DNA from: Polynucleobacter sp. MWH-UH23A | Lineage (GTDB): Bacteria; Pseudomonadota; Gammaproteobacteria; Burkholderiales; Burkholderiaceae | Direction of reading: 5' to 3' | Assembly (NCBI RefSeq): GCF_040409805.1 | Contig: NZ_CP099572.1 | Coordinates: 558,001 to 622,000 of the forward strand | DNA: 64,000 nt | In this document: positions 16,561 through 27,108 of the stretch, one piece after another | How positions within the stretch are numbered: the first letter of the stretch is position 1 | How the letters are laid out: every line of letters begins with the position of its first letter | Made by a program: the position numbers and the translations under genes | Notes under the pieces: model-generated | Seen by the model: the letters and a program-made list of their open reading frames with translations, nothing else | Told to the model about the DNA's origin: nothing | The model's database searches: none

Positions 16561-17900
16561 ATCATACCCGCAGCAACCGTATGGTTGGTAGTATCATCGA
16601 TGAGAATAAATGCACCGGTTTTTTTTGACTGACTAAATAAATCGGCAGCAATCGGTTTTTGTAAAACAAAGTCTACGCGTCCAATTTCATTTGCGGTGAG
16701 TGGATGCGTTTCAAGAGCGTGAGACAGTGTTTGCACGTCCAGCACTTTTTGGATTTCTTTCACCTTGGCGCCAATGGTATTGGTGGTGTGGCGTAGGGCG
16801 TACTTGCGACTCAATGACAATGGCTCACTATCTAGCCAGCAAAGATCGGCAGAAATCTGCTTGCTCAGCGTTGGTGGCGAAGCATCTTCAGCGCTAATGA
16901 ATATGGAGCCTCTAGAAACATCGATATCTTCAGCCAGGCTGATCGCAACAGCCTCGCCAGTTTGGGCGGATTGCACTTCATTATTGACATTCTCTTGATC
17001 TCGATTTGAGTAATTGCCTAAATAGATCTTAGATACGGTCGCTTCACGATGTTCTGGGAGAACAGTAATTTTTTGGCCGACCTGAATACTTCCAGATTCG
17101 ATTTGACCAAGGTAAGCACGTAAGTCATCGGAGGCGCTACCATCTTGGCGGGCGACATACTGCACCGGTAGACGTAAGCCGGTCTTTTCAGACTGAGGGC
17201 TGGTATCTAGACTTTCCAGCCACTGCAGCAATGTTGGGCCCGCATACCAAGCGGTATCTTTACTAGCGGTTACTACATTTGTACCTAATAAAGCCGATAT
17301 GGGAACTAAAGTTGGCGTGGGTAAACCAATCTTGCTGCATAAGTCTTCAATCGATGTCTTGATGGTGTTAAATATTTTCTCATCAAAGTTAAGCAAGTCC
17401 ATTTTATTCACGGCAAAGACCACATGCCGTAGGCCAAGTAAATGTACGATTGCTGCGTGGCGTTTAGTTTGCGCTAATAATGTTGCAGGTTTAGTACTCA
17501 GATCAACACAGGTTGCATCAACCAAAATCACGGCTACATCAGATTGCGATGCACCAGTTACCAAGTTACGTGTGTATTGCTCATGACCTGGCGCGTCAGC
17601 TACGATGAACTTACGTTTTGGGGTTGAGAAATAGCGATAAGCTACATCAATCGTGATGCCTTGTTCACGCTCAGCCTCAAGGCCGTCAGTCAGTAGCGCC
17701 AAGTCAACACCCGCATCTGATGAGGTTACGCGGGCATGTTTAGTTTTCGATAAAGATTCAAGTTGATCCACCAAAATAGATTTGGTATCGTAGAGCAATC
17801 TGCCAATGAGCGTGCTCTTGCCATCATCAACGCTGCCGGCAGTGATGAAACGAACGACGTTTTGGTGCGAATTTTCAGAATGCGTTTGACTAGTGCTCAT
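16548..17900 (-). CDS. cysN: Sulfate adenylyltransferase subunit 1 (GTPase)
   Basis: 450 residues. EF-Tu-like GTPase with Walker A GSVDDGKST (residues 22-30), DAPGHEQYTRN (G3) and NKMDL (G4), then two beta-barrel domains. Together with CysD it makes adenosine 5'-phosphosulfate from ATP and sulfate, GTP hydrolysis driving the reaction. The length has no room for a C-terminal APS kinase (CysC), unlike the NodQ-type fusions. Its start overlaps the cysD stop by one base, so it is the last gene of cysH-cysD-cysN. Confidence 0.97.
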   Translation of the reverse strand: MSTSQTHSENSHQNVVRFITAGSVDDGKSTLIGRLLYDTKSILVDQLESLSKTKHARVTSSDAGVDLALLTDGLEAEREQGITIDVAYRYFSTPKRKFIVADAPGHEQYTRNLVTGASQSDVAVILVDATCVDLSTKPATLLAQTKRHAAIVHLLGLRHVVFAVNKMDLLNFDEKIFNTIKTSIEDLCSKIGLPTPTLVPISALLGTNVVTASKDTAWYAGPTLLQWLESLDTSPQSEKTGLRLPVQYVARQDGSASDDLRAYLGQIESGSIQVGQKITVLPEHREATVSKIYLGNYSNRDQENVNNEVQSAQTGEAVAISLAEDIDVSRGSIFISAEDASPPTLSKQISADLCWLDSEPLSLSRKYALRHTTNTIGAKVKEIQKVLDVQTLSHALETHPLTANEIGRVDFVLQKPIAADLFSQSKKTGAFILIDDTTNHTVAAGMIREA

Positions 17901-18823
17901 CAGAAATAACCTTCTTTCTTACGGCGCTCCATGGAGGCCTCATTTGTTTGATCGTCCATGCGCGTTGCGCCACGTTCTGTCATTTCAGTAATGGCTGTTT
18001 CAGCAATAATGTCGATTGGTGTAGCAGCAGTGCTGAGAACTGGGCAAGTGCAACTGATGTCACCTACGGTTCGAAAACGTACACTCAACACTTCGCTGAC
18101 ATCATCAGGTGCTTTAGGGGTGATACTGGTAACGGGGACTAAGAGGCTATTTTTGCGCACCACTTCACGTTGATGCGTATAGTAAATACTTGGCAATTCT
18201 AACTTCTCACGCGCAATATATTGCCAGATATCGAGCTCAGTCCAATTTGAGATGGGGAACACGCGCATATTCTCGCCTTTGGAAATACGTGCGTTGTAAA
18301 GATTCCAGAGTTCTGGGCGCTGCACCTTAGGATCCCATTGGCCGAATTCATCGCGGAACGAGAAAATGCGTTCTTTCGCACGGGCTTTTTCTTCATCACG
18401 GCGTGCACCGCCCATCAATGCATCAAACTCATGCTCAGCAATTGCCTCAAGCAATGTGACTGCCTGAGCGGCATTTCTGGAATCCGTTTCTTTGCGTAAT
18501 CGGACAGTCCCTTTTTTAATTGAGTCTTCAACGTGTCCAACAATAAGTTTCACACCAGTTTGTTTAACAACGCCATTCCGATAAGTGATCACCTCTGGAT
18601 AGTTATGGCCAGTATCGATATGCAAAATAGGGAAGGGGAGTTTTACCGGGCGATTACCAAACTGGAAGGCTTTGCGAGCTAAGTGAAACATCACAATGGA
18701 GTCTTTGCCACCTGAAAATAGCATGGCAGGATTTGCGCATTGCGCCACAACTTCACGAATAATGTAGATTGACTCAGCTTCCAGCCAGTCCAAATGATCA
18801 TCTAATAATTTTTGTTCTTGCAT
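17900..18823 (-). CDS. cysD: Sulfate adenylyltransferase subunit 2
   Basis: 307 residues, full length. The PP-loop SGGKDS is at residues 37-42; HIDTGHNYPEVI, MGGARRDEEKARAKER and the C-terminal ERRKKEGYF are standard for CysD. It is the ATP pyrophosphatase subunit that adenylates sulfate with CysN. It lies 29 bases after the cysH stop and overlaps cysN by one base. Confidence 0.97.
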   Translation of the reverse strand: MQEQKLLDDHLDWLEAESIYIIREVVAQCANPAMLFSGGKDSIVMFHLARKAFQFGNRPVKLPFPILHIDTGHNYPEVITYRNGVVKQTGVKLIVGHVEDSIKKGTVRLRKETDSRNAAQAVTLLEAIAEHEFDALMGGARRDEEKARAKERIFSFRDEFGQWDPKVQRPELWNLYNARISKGENMRVFPISNWTELDIWQYIAREKLELPSIYYTHQREVVRKNSLLVPVTSITPKAPDDVSEVLSVRFRTVGDISCTCPVLSTAATPIDIIAETAITEMTERGATRMDDQTNEASMERRKKEGYF

Positions 18824-18852
18824 TTCGTAATTCGTTCTTTGCCATTAAATAA

Positions 18853-19608
18853 TTATTTGTTTGCATGAAGACCGCACTCTTTGCTATCGCTCTGTAACCA
18901 CCACCAGCGACCTGCACGAATATCCTCACCTTTTTTGACTTGACGTGTGCAAGGCTCGCAACCAATACTGGGGTAGCCCTTTAAGTGCAGTGGATGAATA
19001 GGTGCATCCTTCTGTTTGATGTAGGCCCAGATATCGCTTTCGGTCCAATCAAATAGAGGATTGAATTTGGCAATGCCGCGAGCATCGTCATGTTCCTCAA
19101 AATCTAGCTTAACTCTAGTTGTCGATTGCTCACGTCTTTGTCCAGTCAGCCATGCATCAGCACCCAAAAGTGCTGCATTTAGGGGCTTAATTTTTCTAGC
19201 ACCACAGCAAGCTTTCTTGGCTGCTTCTCCATCGTAAAAACCATTCATGCCGTATTGATCGATAAATGCTTGAACATCACGGTCTTCTGGATAGGCTTTT
19301 GCAATTGAAATCCCATAGTGCTTTTCAGTTGTCTGGGCCATGTCCAAAGTCTCTTGATGCAAGCGACCAGTGGCTAAAGTGAATAACTGAATATTGACCC
19401 TGCCTGTAGCAATCGCATCTGTGATCACCATGTCTTCAGCGGCTAAGCTTGTAGCAAATCGAACATCAGAAAAGCGTGAGGCAATGCTTTCTAATCGTTG
19501 TTTGAGGGCTGCAGTCTTTTCACCTAATTCTGCAGCGCTAAGGGTGCTTGTTGGAATAGCCCAAAAGGTCGGTTTTTCGAGGGAATTTGATATTTTTTGC
19601 AGAGTCAT
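18853..19608 (-). CDS. cysH: Assimilatory APS reductase (CysH, Fe-S type)
   Basis: 251 residues. PAPS/APS reductase fold with the C-terminal catalytic ECGLH (Cys245). Cys134-Cys135 (ACCGARK) and Cys217-x-x-Cys220 (CEPC) form the CC...CxxC motif that binds a [4Fe-4S] cluster in APS reductases and is absent from E. coli-type PAPS reductases. The expected reaction is therefore APS plus thioredoxin to sulfite and AMP. This agrees with the lack of cysC in the block. It heads the cysH-cysD-cysN unit and has its own upstream region (19609-19753). Confidence 0.95.
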   Translation of the reverse strand: MTLQKISNSLEKPTFWAIPTSTLSAAELGEKTAALKQRLESIASRFSDVRFATSLAAEDMVITDAIATGRVNIQLFTLATGRLHQETLDMAQTTEKHYGISIAKAYPEDRDVQAFIDQYGMNGFYDGEAAKKACCGARKIKPLNAALLGADAWLTGQRREQSTTRVKLDFEEHDDARGIAKFNPLFDWTESDIWAYIKQKDAPIHPLHLKGYPSIGCEPCTRQVKKGEDIRAGRWWWLQSDSKECGLHANK

Positions 19609-19683
19609 TTACATTTTTTGGATGGGCTCTATATGCACCTCCAGCCTAGACTCAGAAGTTTATTGACTGTTCTTATTACTTAC

Positions 19684-19700
19684 AAATATATATAAGTCAT
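19684..19700 (-). promoter_or_regulatory. Candidate sulfur-regulon motif upstream of cysH
   Basis: AAATATATATAAG (19684-19696, plus-strand reading) lies about 80 bases upstream of cysH. A near-identical AAATGTATATAAG lies upstream of cysT at 23576-23588. Both are on the same strand relative to the genes. A CysB-type binding half-site or promoter element is possible; AT-rich chance similarity cannot be excluded. Confidence 0.35.
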
Positions 19701-19753
19701 CTCGTTATATGAAAAAGTAATGATTTTAAAGTCAAAACACAAAGGTAGAAAGA

Positions 19754-20695
19754 TTAGTCTAAATCGAGATGTGATTCTGGTTTTAAGGCAGCTTTCACCT
19801 TAGGCTCATCAAGTTTAGGGGAGCATAGTTCAATAAACTCATAAGCATATCCGCGTAAAAAGTAGCCTTTTCTGAGGGCAATACGGGTGGTGTTGTTCTC
19901 AAAAAGATCACCAACATCTAATAAGCTAAGTTTGGTATCACGATCTGATTGATAAGCCATCGAGGCAATGATGCCTATACCGAGACCCAGTTCGACATAA
20001 GTTTTGATTACGTCAGCATCAAGAGCAGACATAACGATATCTGGAGTAATACCAGCCTTAGAAAATGTTTGATCTACGGATTTTCGACCTGTAAATCCTT
20101 CGTGATAAGTCACGATAGGGTACTCGGCAATGTCCTCAATCGTTATATTTTTCTTGCTCTCAAGCGGATGCCCTTTTGGCACAACAACAGTGTGGTGCCA
20201 AGAATAGTATGGGAAAGTCACCAGCTCGGGAATGTCTTCTAGAGCCTCAGTTGCAATTCCAATATCTGCTCGACCTTCTAATAGTAGCTCTACGATTTCT
20301 TGTGGACTGCCTTGATGTAGTGCCAAATGCACTTTTGGAAAACGTTGTTTAAATAGACTCACCACCTTAGGCAATGCATAACGAGCCTGAGTATGGGTAG
20401 TTGCAATGGTGAGCTGGCCTTTATCACTTTGGCTAAATTGTTCACCTAATTGTTTAATATTTTTTGCATCGAGCAACATGCGCTCAACGATCGTTAACAA
20501 CTCTTTGCCAGGCTCTGTAAGGCCTAAAAGCCTCTTACCCTTACGAACAAATAACTCAATACCAAGCTCATCCTCTAGGTCGAGAATATGCTTACTCACA
20601 CCTGACTGGGATGTAGATAATGCATTTCCAACCTCAGTCAGGTTGAAATTGCGGCGAACAGTTTCACGGATTATTCGGAGTTGTTGAAAGTTCAT
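19754..20695 (-). CDS. cysB: CysB-like LysR-family regulator
   Basis: 313 residues. N-terminal LysR winged HTH: MNFQQLRIIRETVRRNFNLT, then VGNALSTSQSGVSKHILDLEDELGIELFVRKGKRLLGLT. The long helix and periplasmic-binding-like effector domain follow (TIATTHTQARYALPKVV, YHEGFTGRKSVD). The wording is characteristic of the CysB/Cbl subgroup, which senses O-acetylserine/N-acetylserine or sulfate/APS. It lies 26 bases after cysA in the same orientation, so it is likely co-transcribed with the transporter and controls the surrounding sulfate genes. Confidence 0.9.
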   Translation of the reverse strand: MNFQQLRIIRETVRRNFNLTEVGNALSTSQSGVSKHILDLEDELGIELFVRKGKRLLGLTEPGKELLTIVERMLLDAKNIKQLGEQFSQSDKGQLTIATTHTQARYALPKVVSLFKQRFPKVHLALHQGSPQEIVELLLEGRADIGIATEALEDIPELVTFPYYSWHHTVVVPKGHPLESKKNITIEDIAEYPIVTYHEGFTGRKSVDQTFSKAGITPDIVMSALDADVIKTYVELGLGIGIIASMAYQSDRDTKLSLLDVGDLFENNTTRIALRKGYFLRGYAYEFIELCSPKLDEPKVKAALKPESHLDLD

Positions 20696-20721
20696 ACTGG
20701 ATTATCTGCCTGAAATCTTAT

Positions 20722-21807
20722 TTAGTGATTATTTTCAAATACTCGTAATTGGGATGGAACAATGCGTACTTGTTGACCCTCTGCTAATCCGCGGCTAGCG
20801 ATTTCTGATCGTGGCAACTCTACTTCATAAAACTGGGGTGTTGCTGGGGATTCGGGATTTGCAATTGCCGAAAGCTCGACTCGTGAGTTAAGGCCAAAAG
20901 AAAGGATACGGTCAATGCGTGCAACCACCCCATCATTGCCTTGATTTTCAGGAATGATATCGAGTTCATGTGGTCTCGCAAAGGCCAAAACAGATGCTCC
21001 CTGAGCAATTGAGTCTGAGCGATCGTGCTTGAGTTGATGACCGCCAACTTGAATACTTTCTCCCTCAACGCGACCATGAAACAAATTGACGTTTCCAAGA
21101 AAGCCATATACAAAAGGAGTAGCAGGGTGGTCGTAAACTTCATCTGGGCTACCGATTTGCTCAACATTTCCTTGGTTCATCAGGACGACTCGATCCGCTA
21201 CTTCAAGCGCTTCTTCTTGATCATGCGTTACAAAAATAGAGGTGATATGAAGTTCATCATGCAGTTTTCGGAGCCAGCGACGTAGTTCTTTGCGTACTTT
21301 GGCGTCCAATGCCCCAAAGGGTTCATCCAGTAGAAGTACCTTAGGCTCTACTGCTAAAGCCCTTGCCAATGCAATTCGTTGACGTTGGCCGCCTGATAAT
21401 TGTGCGGGGAAGCGATCGTGAAGCCAATCTAATTGCACTAGCTTAAGAAGTTCATGAACTTTATATGCAATCTCATCTTTACTCGGACGATCTTTTCGAT
21501 TCTTCACATTCAGACCAAATGCTACATTGTCAAAAACAGTCATGTGTTTGAAGAGTGCGTAGTGCTGGAATACAAATCCCACTTGGCGATCTCTCACCGG
21601 TGTAAGCGAGGTATCGATGCTATCCAAAATAATATTGCCACTATCTGGAGTTTCAAGGCCAGCAATAATACGAAGGAGGGTGGTTTTGCCACAACCAGAT
21701 GGACCAAGTAACGCCACTAATTCACCTGAAGGGAAATCGAGCGATACATTATTTAGGGCGACAAAGTTCCCGAAAGATTTATTAATATTTTTTACTTCGA
21801 TACTCAT
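20722..21807 (-). CDS. cysA: Sulfate/thiosulfate ABC transporter ATPase
   Basis: 361 residues. Walker [13 protein letters not shown], signature [16 protein letters not shown], Walker [13 protein letters not shown], and H-loop [13 protein letters not shown]-terminal TOBE-like regulatory domain extends from about residue 235. Energises sulfate uptake with CysT and CysW. Its start overlaps the cysW stop by 4 bases. Confidence 0.96.
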   Translation of the reverse strand: MSIEVKNINKSFGNFVALNNVSLDFPSGELVALLGPSGCGKTTLLRIIAGLETPDSGNIILDSIDTSLTPVRDRQVGFVFQHYALFKHMTVFDNVAFGLNVKNRKDRPSKDEIAYKVHELLKLVQLDWLHDRFPAQLSGGQRQRIALARALAVEPKVLLLDEPFGALDAKVRKELRRWLRKLHDELHITSIFVTHDQEEALEVADRVVLMNQGNVEQIGSPDEVYDHPATPFVYGFLGNVNLFHGRVEGESIQVGGHQLKHDRSDSIAQGASVLAFARPHELDIIPENQGNDGVVARIDRILSFGLNSRVELSAIANPESPATPQFYEVELPRSEIASRGLAEGQQVRIVPSQLRVFENNH

Positions 21808-22679
21808 AGTGGTCCTTCAATTACGGGCGGTGCATTAGTTTCTGATTCAAGGCGCCATTCCACATAGGTTTTGGCGGCTAAGGTAAGTAGTGCAAGCAAA
21901 GCCAGTAGCGAGGCAACTGCAAAAGCGGCCACATAGTTGTATTCGTTATAGAGAATCTCTACTTGCAAGGGGATGGTGTTGGTGTAACCCCTAATATGGC
22001 CAGACACCACTGATACTGCACCGAATTCACCCATGGCGCGTGCATTACATAATATGACGCCATACAGTAAGCCCCATTTAATATTGGGAAGGGTAACGTA
22101 CCAAAAAGTTTGCCATCCGCTAGCGCCAAGAACAGTTGCAGCTTCTTCCTCTTCACGTCCCTGGGCTTCCATTAGGGGAATGAGTTCGCGTGCTACAAAG
22201 GGGAAGGTGACAAATATCGTTGCGAGCACAATGCCAGGCACCGCAAAAATTATCTTGATGTCGTTATCACTTAACCATGATCCAAACCATCCCTGTGCGC
22301 CAAATACAAGAACAAAAATTAATCCGGCAATGACTGGTGATACCGAGAAAGGTAAATCAATCAAGGTGATTAATAGATGTTTTCCGTGAAAATCAAACTT
22401 AGAGATCGCCCAAGAGGCTGTGACGCCAAAGACCAGGTTCAGGGGGACGGCGATGCCGGCGGCTAATAGAGTGAGTTTTATGGCGGACCAAGTATCGGGT
22501 TCGGCAATGGCTTTGAAGTAATACACCCACCCCTTATGCAAGGCTTCTGCAAATACTGAAAACAAGGGCAATAGTAAAAAAAGCCCAAAAAAGCTCAAGG
22601 ACAAAATTAACACAAGCGATTTGACAATGAATGAATCTCTCGTAGCCGAGCTGCGCTCAAATCTAGTGATGGAGTCCAT
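21804..22679 (-). CDS. cysW: Sulfate ABC transporter permease CysW
   Basis: 291 residues. Six predicted helices and the binding-protein-dependent permease EAA loop ([18 protein letters not shown]). The C-terminal segment [21 protein letters not shown] is typical of CysW. ATG 22679 is used because it sits in a TAATG overlap with the cysT stop. Confidence 0.95.
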   Translation of the reverse strand: MDSITRFERSSATRDSFIVKSLVLILSLSFFGLFLLLPLFSVFAEALHKGWVYYFKAIAEPDTWSAIKLTLLAAGIAVPLNLVFGVTASWAISKFDFHGKHLLITLIDLPFSVSPVIAGLIFVLVFGAQGWFGSWLSDNDIKIIFAVPGIVLATIFVTFPFVARELIPLMEAQGREEEEAATVLGASGWQTFWYVTLPNIKWGLLYGVILCNARAMGEFGAVSVVSGHIRGYTNTIPLQVEILYNEYNYVAAFAVASLLALLALLTLAAKTYVEWRLESETNAPPVIEGPL

Positions 22680-23512
22680 TAGCGCACCCTCCCTGTTCGC
22701 TTGGCAGTCCAAGCTTGGAGTCCATTAATGGCAAGAAGGAGTAGCAAGGATATCAAGAGCATGACTGAGGCAATTGCAGTGGCCCCTGCATAGTCATACT
22801 GCTCTAGCTTAGTAATAATCATTAGGGGGGTAATTTCGGAAACCATGGGGATATTGCCGGCGATAAAGATTACAGAGCCGTATTCTCCAACCGCCCTTGC
22901 AAACGCTAATGCAAATCCCGTTAACAATGCTGGTAGCAATATTGGTAGGACTACCTTCTTGAATGTTTGCCAACGACTTGCCCCAAGGCTTGCTGCAGCC
23001 TCTTCAAGTTCAATTTCAATTTCTTCCAAAATGGGCTGGACCGTTCTGACAACAAAAGGCAGTCCAATAAAAATGAGCGCGACCAAAACGCCCCAGGGTG
23101 TAAATGCAATCTTGATACCTAAAGGTTCAAGATATTTTCCAATCCAGCCATTTTTTGAGTAAAGGGCTGCTAATGCAATACCAGTAACTGCGGTTGGGAG
23201 TGCAAACGGTAAATCGACCAAGGCATCTACTAAGTTCTTACCAATAAAGGTATATCGAACCAGGGCCCATGCCAGCAACAAACCGAAAAAAGCATTAATT
23301 AACCCAGCCAGAAGAGCCATTCCAAAGCTAAGGCGGTAAGAGGCTAATACTCTTGGGGCAGTAACAGCATCGAAAAATGCAGGCAGAGTAAGACTAGTGG
23401 TTTTAAAGATGATTGCTGAAAGCGGTATCAGTACGATAATGGATAGGTAGGTGATGGTGTAACCAAGCGATAGACCGAATCCGGGGAAGATATTTTTCTT
23501 AATACTAGACAT
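22679..23512 (-). CDS. cysT: Sulfate ABC transporter permease CysT (CysU)
   Basis: 277 residues, six helices, EAA loop [19 protein letters not shown] and the following [18 protein letters not shown]. First gene of the cysT-cysW-cysA-cysB unit; a terminator separates it from sbp upstream, and the upstream gap holds the AAATGTATATAAG motif shared with cysH. Confidence 0.95.
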   Translation of the reverse strand: MSSIKKNIFPGFGLSLGYTITYLSIIVLIPLSAIIFKTTSLTLPAFFDAVTAPRVLASYRLSFGMALLAGLINAFFGLLLAWALVRYTFIGKNLVDALVDLPFALPTAVTGIALAALYSKNGWIGKYLEPLGIKIAFTPWGVLVALIFIGLPFVVRTVQPILEEIEIELEEAAASLGASRWQTFKKVVLPILLPALLTGFALAFARAVGEYGSVIFIAGNIPMVSEITPLMIITKLEQYDYAGATAIASVMLLISLLLLLAINGLQAWTAKRTGRVR

Positions 23513-23575
23513 CTGCAGAGTCTATGGGGTACCTTGAGAAAAGGGAAACAAGAAAAGGTCATTAACTTATACGCA

Positions 23576-23591
23576 AAATGTATATAAGCAT
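23576..23591 (-). promoter_or_regulatory. Candidate sulfur-regulon motif upstream of cysT
   Basis: AAATGTATATAAG (plus-strand reading), 12 of 13 positions identical to the motif upstream of cysH at 19684. It lies about 65 bases upstream of cysT, between the sbp terminator and the operon start. Confidence 0.35.
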
Positions 23592-23597
23592 CCTGAT

Positions 23598-23625
23598 AAA
23601 AAAGCCCAGAGGATTGGTTCTGGGC
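23598..23625 (-). terminator. Terminator of sbp
   Basis: On the minus strand GCCCAGA-loop-TCTGGGC followed by TTTTTT, 25 bases after the sbp stop. It makes sbp a separate unit from cysTWA. Confidence 0.9.
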
Positions 23626-23649
23626 TTACGTTGCTATAAGAAGGGAGGC

Positions 23650-24654
23650 TTATTTAAGGATGATTTCATCAAAAGTGCCGCCATCATTAAAGTGAGTCTT
23701 TTGTGCCTTTTGCCAGCCACCAAAGACTTGGTCAATCGTAATAAGCTTAACCTTGGCAAATTGGCTTGCATATTTAGCAGCTACCTTAGGATCACGAGGA
23801 CGATAGTAGTTGCGGGCTGCGATCTCTTGACCTTCAGGGGTGTAAAGGTTTTGTAGGTAGGCAGTTGCTACCTTGCGAGTACTTTTTTTATCCACAACTT
23901 TATCCACCACTGCTACTGGAGGTTCGGCCAGGATTGAGATTGAAGGGGTCACAATTTCATACTTCTCTGGACCGAGCTCTTTAACAGCCAAGAAAGCCTC
24001 GTTCTCCCAAGCAAGAAGAACATCGCCGATACCACGCTCTGTAAATGTCGTAGTTGAGCCGCGTGCACCAGAATCCAGTACTTTTACATTAGCAAATAGC
24101 TTCCTAACAAATTCCTTGGCCTTGACATCATTCCCACCGGGCTGTTTCAGAGCATAGGCCCAAGCAGCAAGGTAGTTCCAGCGCGCTCCACCAGAAGTTT
24201 TAGGGTTGGGTGTAATGACTTCGATGCCTGGCTTAACCAAGTCGTTCCAGTCTTTAATGCTTTTTGGATTTCCCTTGCGTACCAAAAATACGATGGTAGA
24301 CGTATACGGGGAGGAATTGTCTTTAAATTTTTTCTGCCAATCCTTAGCAACCAAACCCTTTTCGGCCAAGATGTCGATGTCATAAGCAAGTGCTAGAGTA
24401 ACCACATCAGCCTCTAATCCATCAAGTACTGCACGGGCTTGCTTTCCTGACCCGCCATGGGATTGCTTGATAGAAATTTCTTCATTATTTTTCTTCTTCC
24501 ACTCTGCTGAAAAAACTTTATCAAAGTCCTGATAGAGCTCGCGTGTAGGGTCATAAGATACATTCAGAATGGTTTGATCTGCTACTGCAGTGGATAAAAG
24601 ACCTAAGGAGAAAAAAAAGCCGAATAAAACTTTTGAGAATTGATTGCGTTTCAT
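23650..24654 (-). CDS. sbp: Periplasmic sulfate-binding protein
   Basis: 334 residues. The signal peptide ends near [10 protein letters not shown]. Typical Sbp/CysP motifs are [69 protein letters not shown] and the C-terminal NYYRPR. Delivers sulfate to CysTWA. RBS GGAAG upstream of ATG 24654 on the minus strand. Confidence 0.96.
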   Translation of the reverse strand: MKRNQFSKVLFGFFFSLGLLSTAVADQTILNVSYDPTRELYQDFDKVFSAEWKKKNNEEISIKQSHGGSGKQARAVLDGLEADVVTLALAYDIDILAEKGLVAKDWQKKFKDNSSPYTSTIVFLVRKGNPKSIKDWNDLVKPGIEVITPNPKTSGGARWNYLAAWAYALKQPGGNDVKAKEFVRKLFANVKVLDSGARGSTTTFTERGIGDVLLAWENEAFLAVKELGPEKYEIVTPSISILAEPPVAVVDKVVDKKSTRKVATAYLQNLYTPEGQEIAARNYYRPRDPKVAAKYASQFAKVKLITIDQVFGGWQKAQKTHFNDGGTFDEIILK

Positions 24655-24889
24655 ATTGCTTCCTTTCTATTGATGCAATCAATGTAGCGGGGAAGTATTC
24701 CAATGTGAAGCAAGAAATTCTGGATTGTTTATCTCAAAAATGAATTAGCAGTGTCGGCAGCGTTGTTATTGGGAGGATGCAAAATTATTTTTTATTTACG
24801 AACTCTCTTGGTACCCCTGACATTACATACAGGGCTGCGGAGGTCAAGGCTCAATCTATAATTGACCAAATTCACAATATGAGATCAAT

Positions 24890-25069
24890 ATGTCTATTAC
24901 ACGCCGTTCATTTATAAAAACTACTGCTGGTGTTCTAGTAGCGCCAACTTTGTATCCAATTACCACTGGCTTTGCTTAATCGGGCGAGTGGAAGACTTAT
25001 GAGATCACTACCGAGATTACGATTGATGCCCTAGATTTTCTAGCTGCGGTGGTTGATACGCTTAAATAA
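24890..25069 (+). pseudogene. Relic of a Tat-exported transglutaminase-like protein
   Basis: The first 29 codons read MSITRRSFIKTTAGVLVAP and onward, a twin-arginine signal peptide, to a TAA at 24977. The same frame then resumes with EWKTYEITTEITID, which looks like the strand after the signal in Tat-type transglutaminase-domain proteins, and jumps to a short end ALDFLAAVVDTLK before TAA 25067-25069. The whole catalytic core is missing. Interpreted as a gene reduced by an internal deletion and a nonsense mutation; the family assignment rests on about 14 residues. Confidence 0.5.
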
Positions 25070-25091
25070 GTAGCTAGATCGGATTGAAAGC

Positions 25092-25242
25092 AAACCCTCA
25101 TCAGTAATGGTGGGAATTTGATTAACCATATATTAAGAAGTGTGCGATTGAATCACTAACAGCAAACCCTTGTGTAGTAAGGGCTGTAAATTTTGGAATT
25201 TTGTTAGGCTGAGGCGAATCGCCCGCAAAGCCTTATTCTATA
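25092..25242 (-). repeat. Composite repeat left of scar C
   Basis: Same elements as 5367-5516: hairpin AACCCTCATCAGTAATGGTG, then GTGTGCGATTGAATCAC, CTTGTGTAGTAAGGG and the GGCGAATCGCC hairpin, running directly into the tRNA-Lys 3' half. Confidence 0.7.
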
Positions 25243-25404
25243 TGGTGGGTCGGGCGAGATTCGAACTCGCGACCAACGGATTAAAAGAAGTCGTGGCTCT
25301 TCAAAACCTCATATAAATCAATAGTTTGTAAGACCTAAATGTGAGTGTGCGATTGACTGTGCGATTGCATTTTGGTGCAAAGTTCGATTCCGCAGTTCGG
25401 ATTT
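25243..25404 (-). repeat. tRNA-Lys(UUU) 3'-half attachment scar C (162-bp perfect repeat)
   Basis: Minus-strand reading ends in GACCCACCA and contains the T-arm GAGTTCGAATCTC and the anticodon-side CTTTTAATCC, i.e. the 3' half of tRNA-Lys(UUU). The 5' half is absent. About 118 bases of attachment-arm sequence follow to the right. By eye the full 162 bases are identical to 38548-38709. Confidence 0.85.
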
Positions 25405-25416
25405 GATGTCTCAGCA

Positions 25417-25635
25417 CTAACTTTCGATAAGCACGAACTCGCCTAATGAAAGTTTTTCTCTAAATTGGGAAAAAGAAAATTGAGCCTTACTTACTCCAGA
25501 GTTCAAGATTTCAATCTTTCCATCGGGAGTGAAATTCGCAAAATATTCTCCAGCGGGAAATAATATCTGAGCAAGGTGAGTCTTGCTGCTTGAATAAGCA
25601 TCAAGGATGAGCCCATGTGTAATTCTGATACGCAT
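25417..25635 (-). CDS. Small protein, paralogue of the one at 35980
   Basis: 72 residues: RITHGLILDAYSSSKTHLAQ, LFPAGEYFANFTPDGKIEIL, and EKLSLGEFVLIES at the end. It aligns along its whole length with the 71-residue product at 35980-36195 (TNGIVARM, LQPGKYVANKINDGSLEIL, WEKMELGDLLIA). A compact all-beta single domain is likely; function unknown. Located directly inside the left end of the 25.2-38.5 kb island. Confidence 0.6.
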   Translation of the reverse strand: MRIRITHGLILDAYSSSKTHLAQILFPAGEYFANFTPDGKIEILNSGVSKAQFSFSQFREKLSLGEFVLIES

Positions 25636-25744
25636 GCCAAAGCATATTTCTTAATTATTAGAAACAAATAACTTGATGCACGCTTTTGCTAATACTCTGC
25701 ACCAAAATGAGTCTTAGTGCCACAATAAGATTCAATATTATGAA

Positions 25745-27098
<1,354 letters not shown>

Positions 27099-27108
27099 AA
27101 AGTTGTGC

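Noticed and set aside
25243..25290. Complete tRNA-Lys gene
   Set aside because: The 5' half is missing at every copy; homology changes to arm sequence right after the anticodon.
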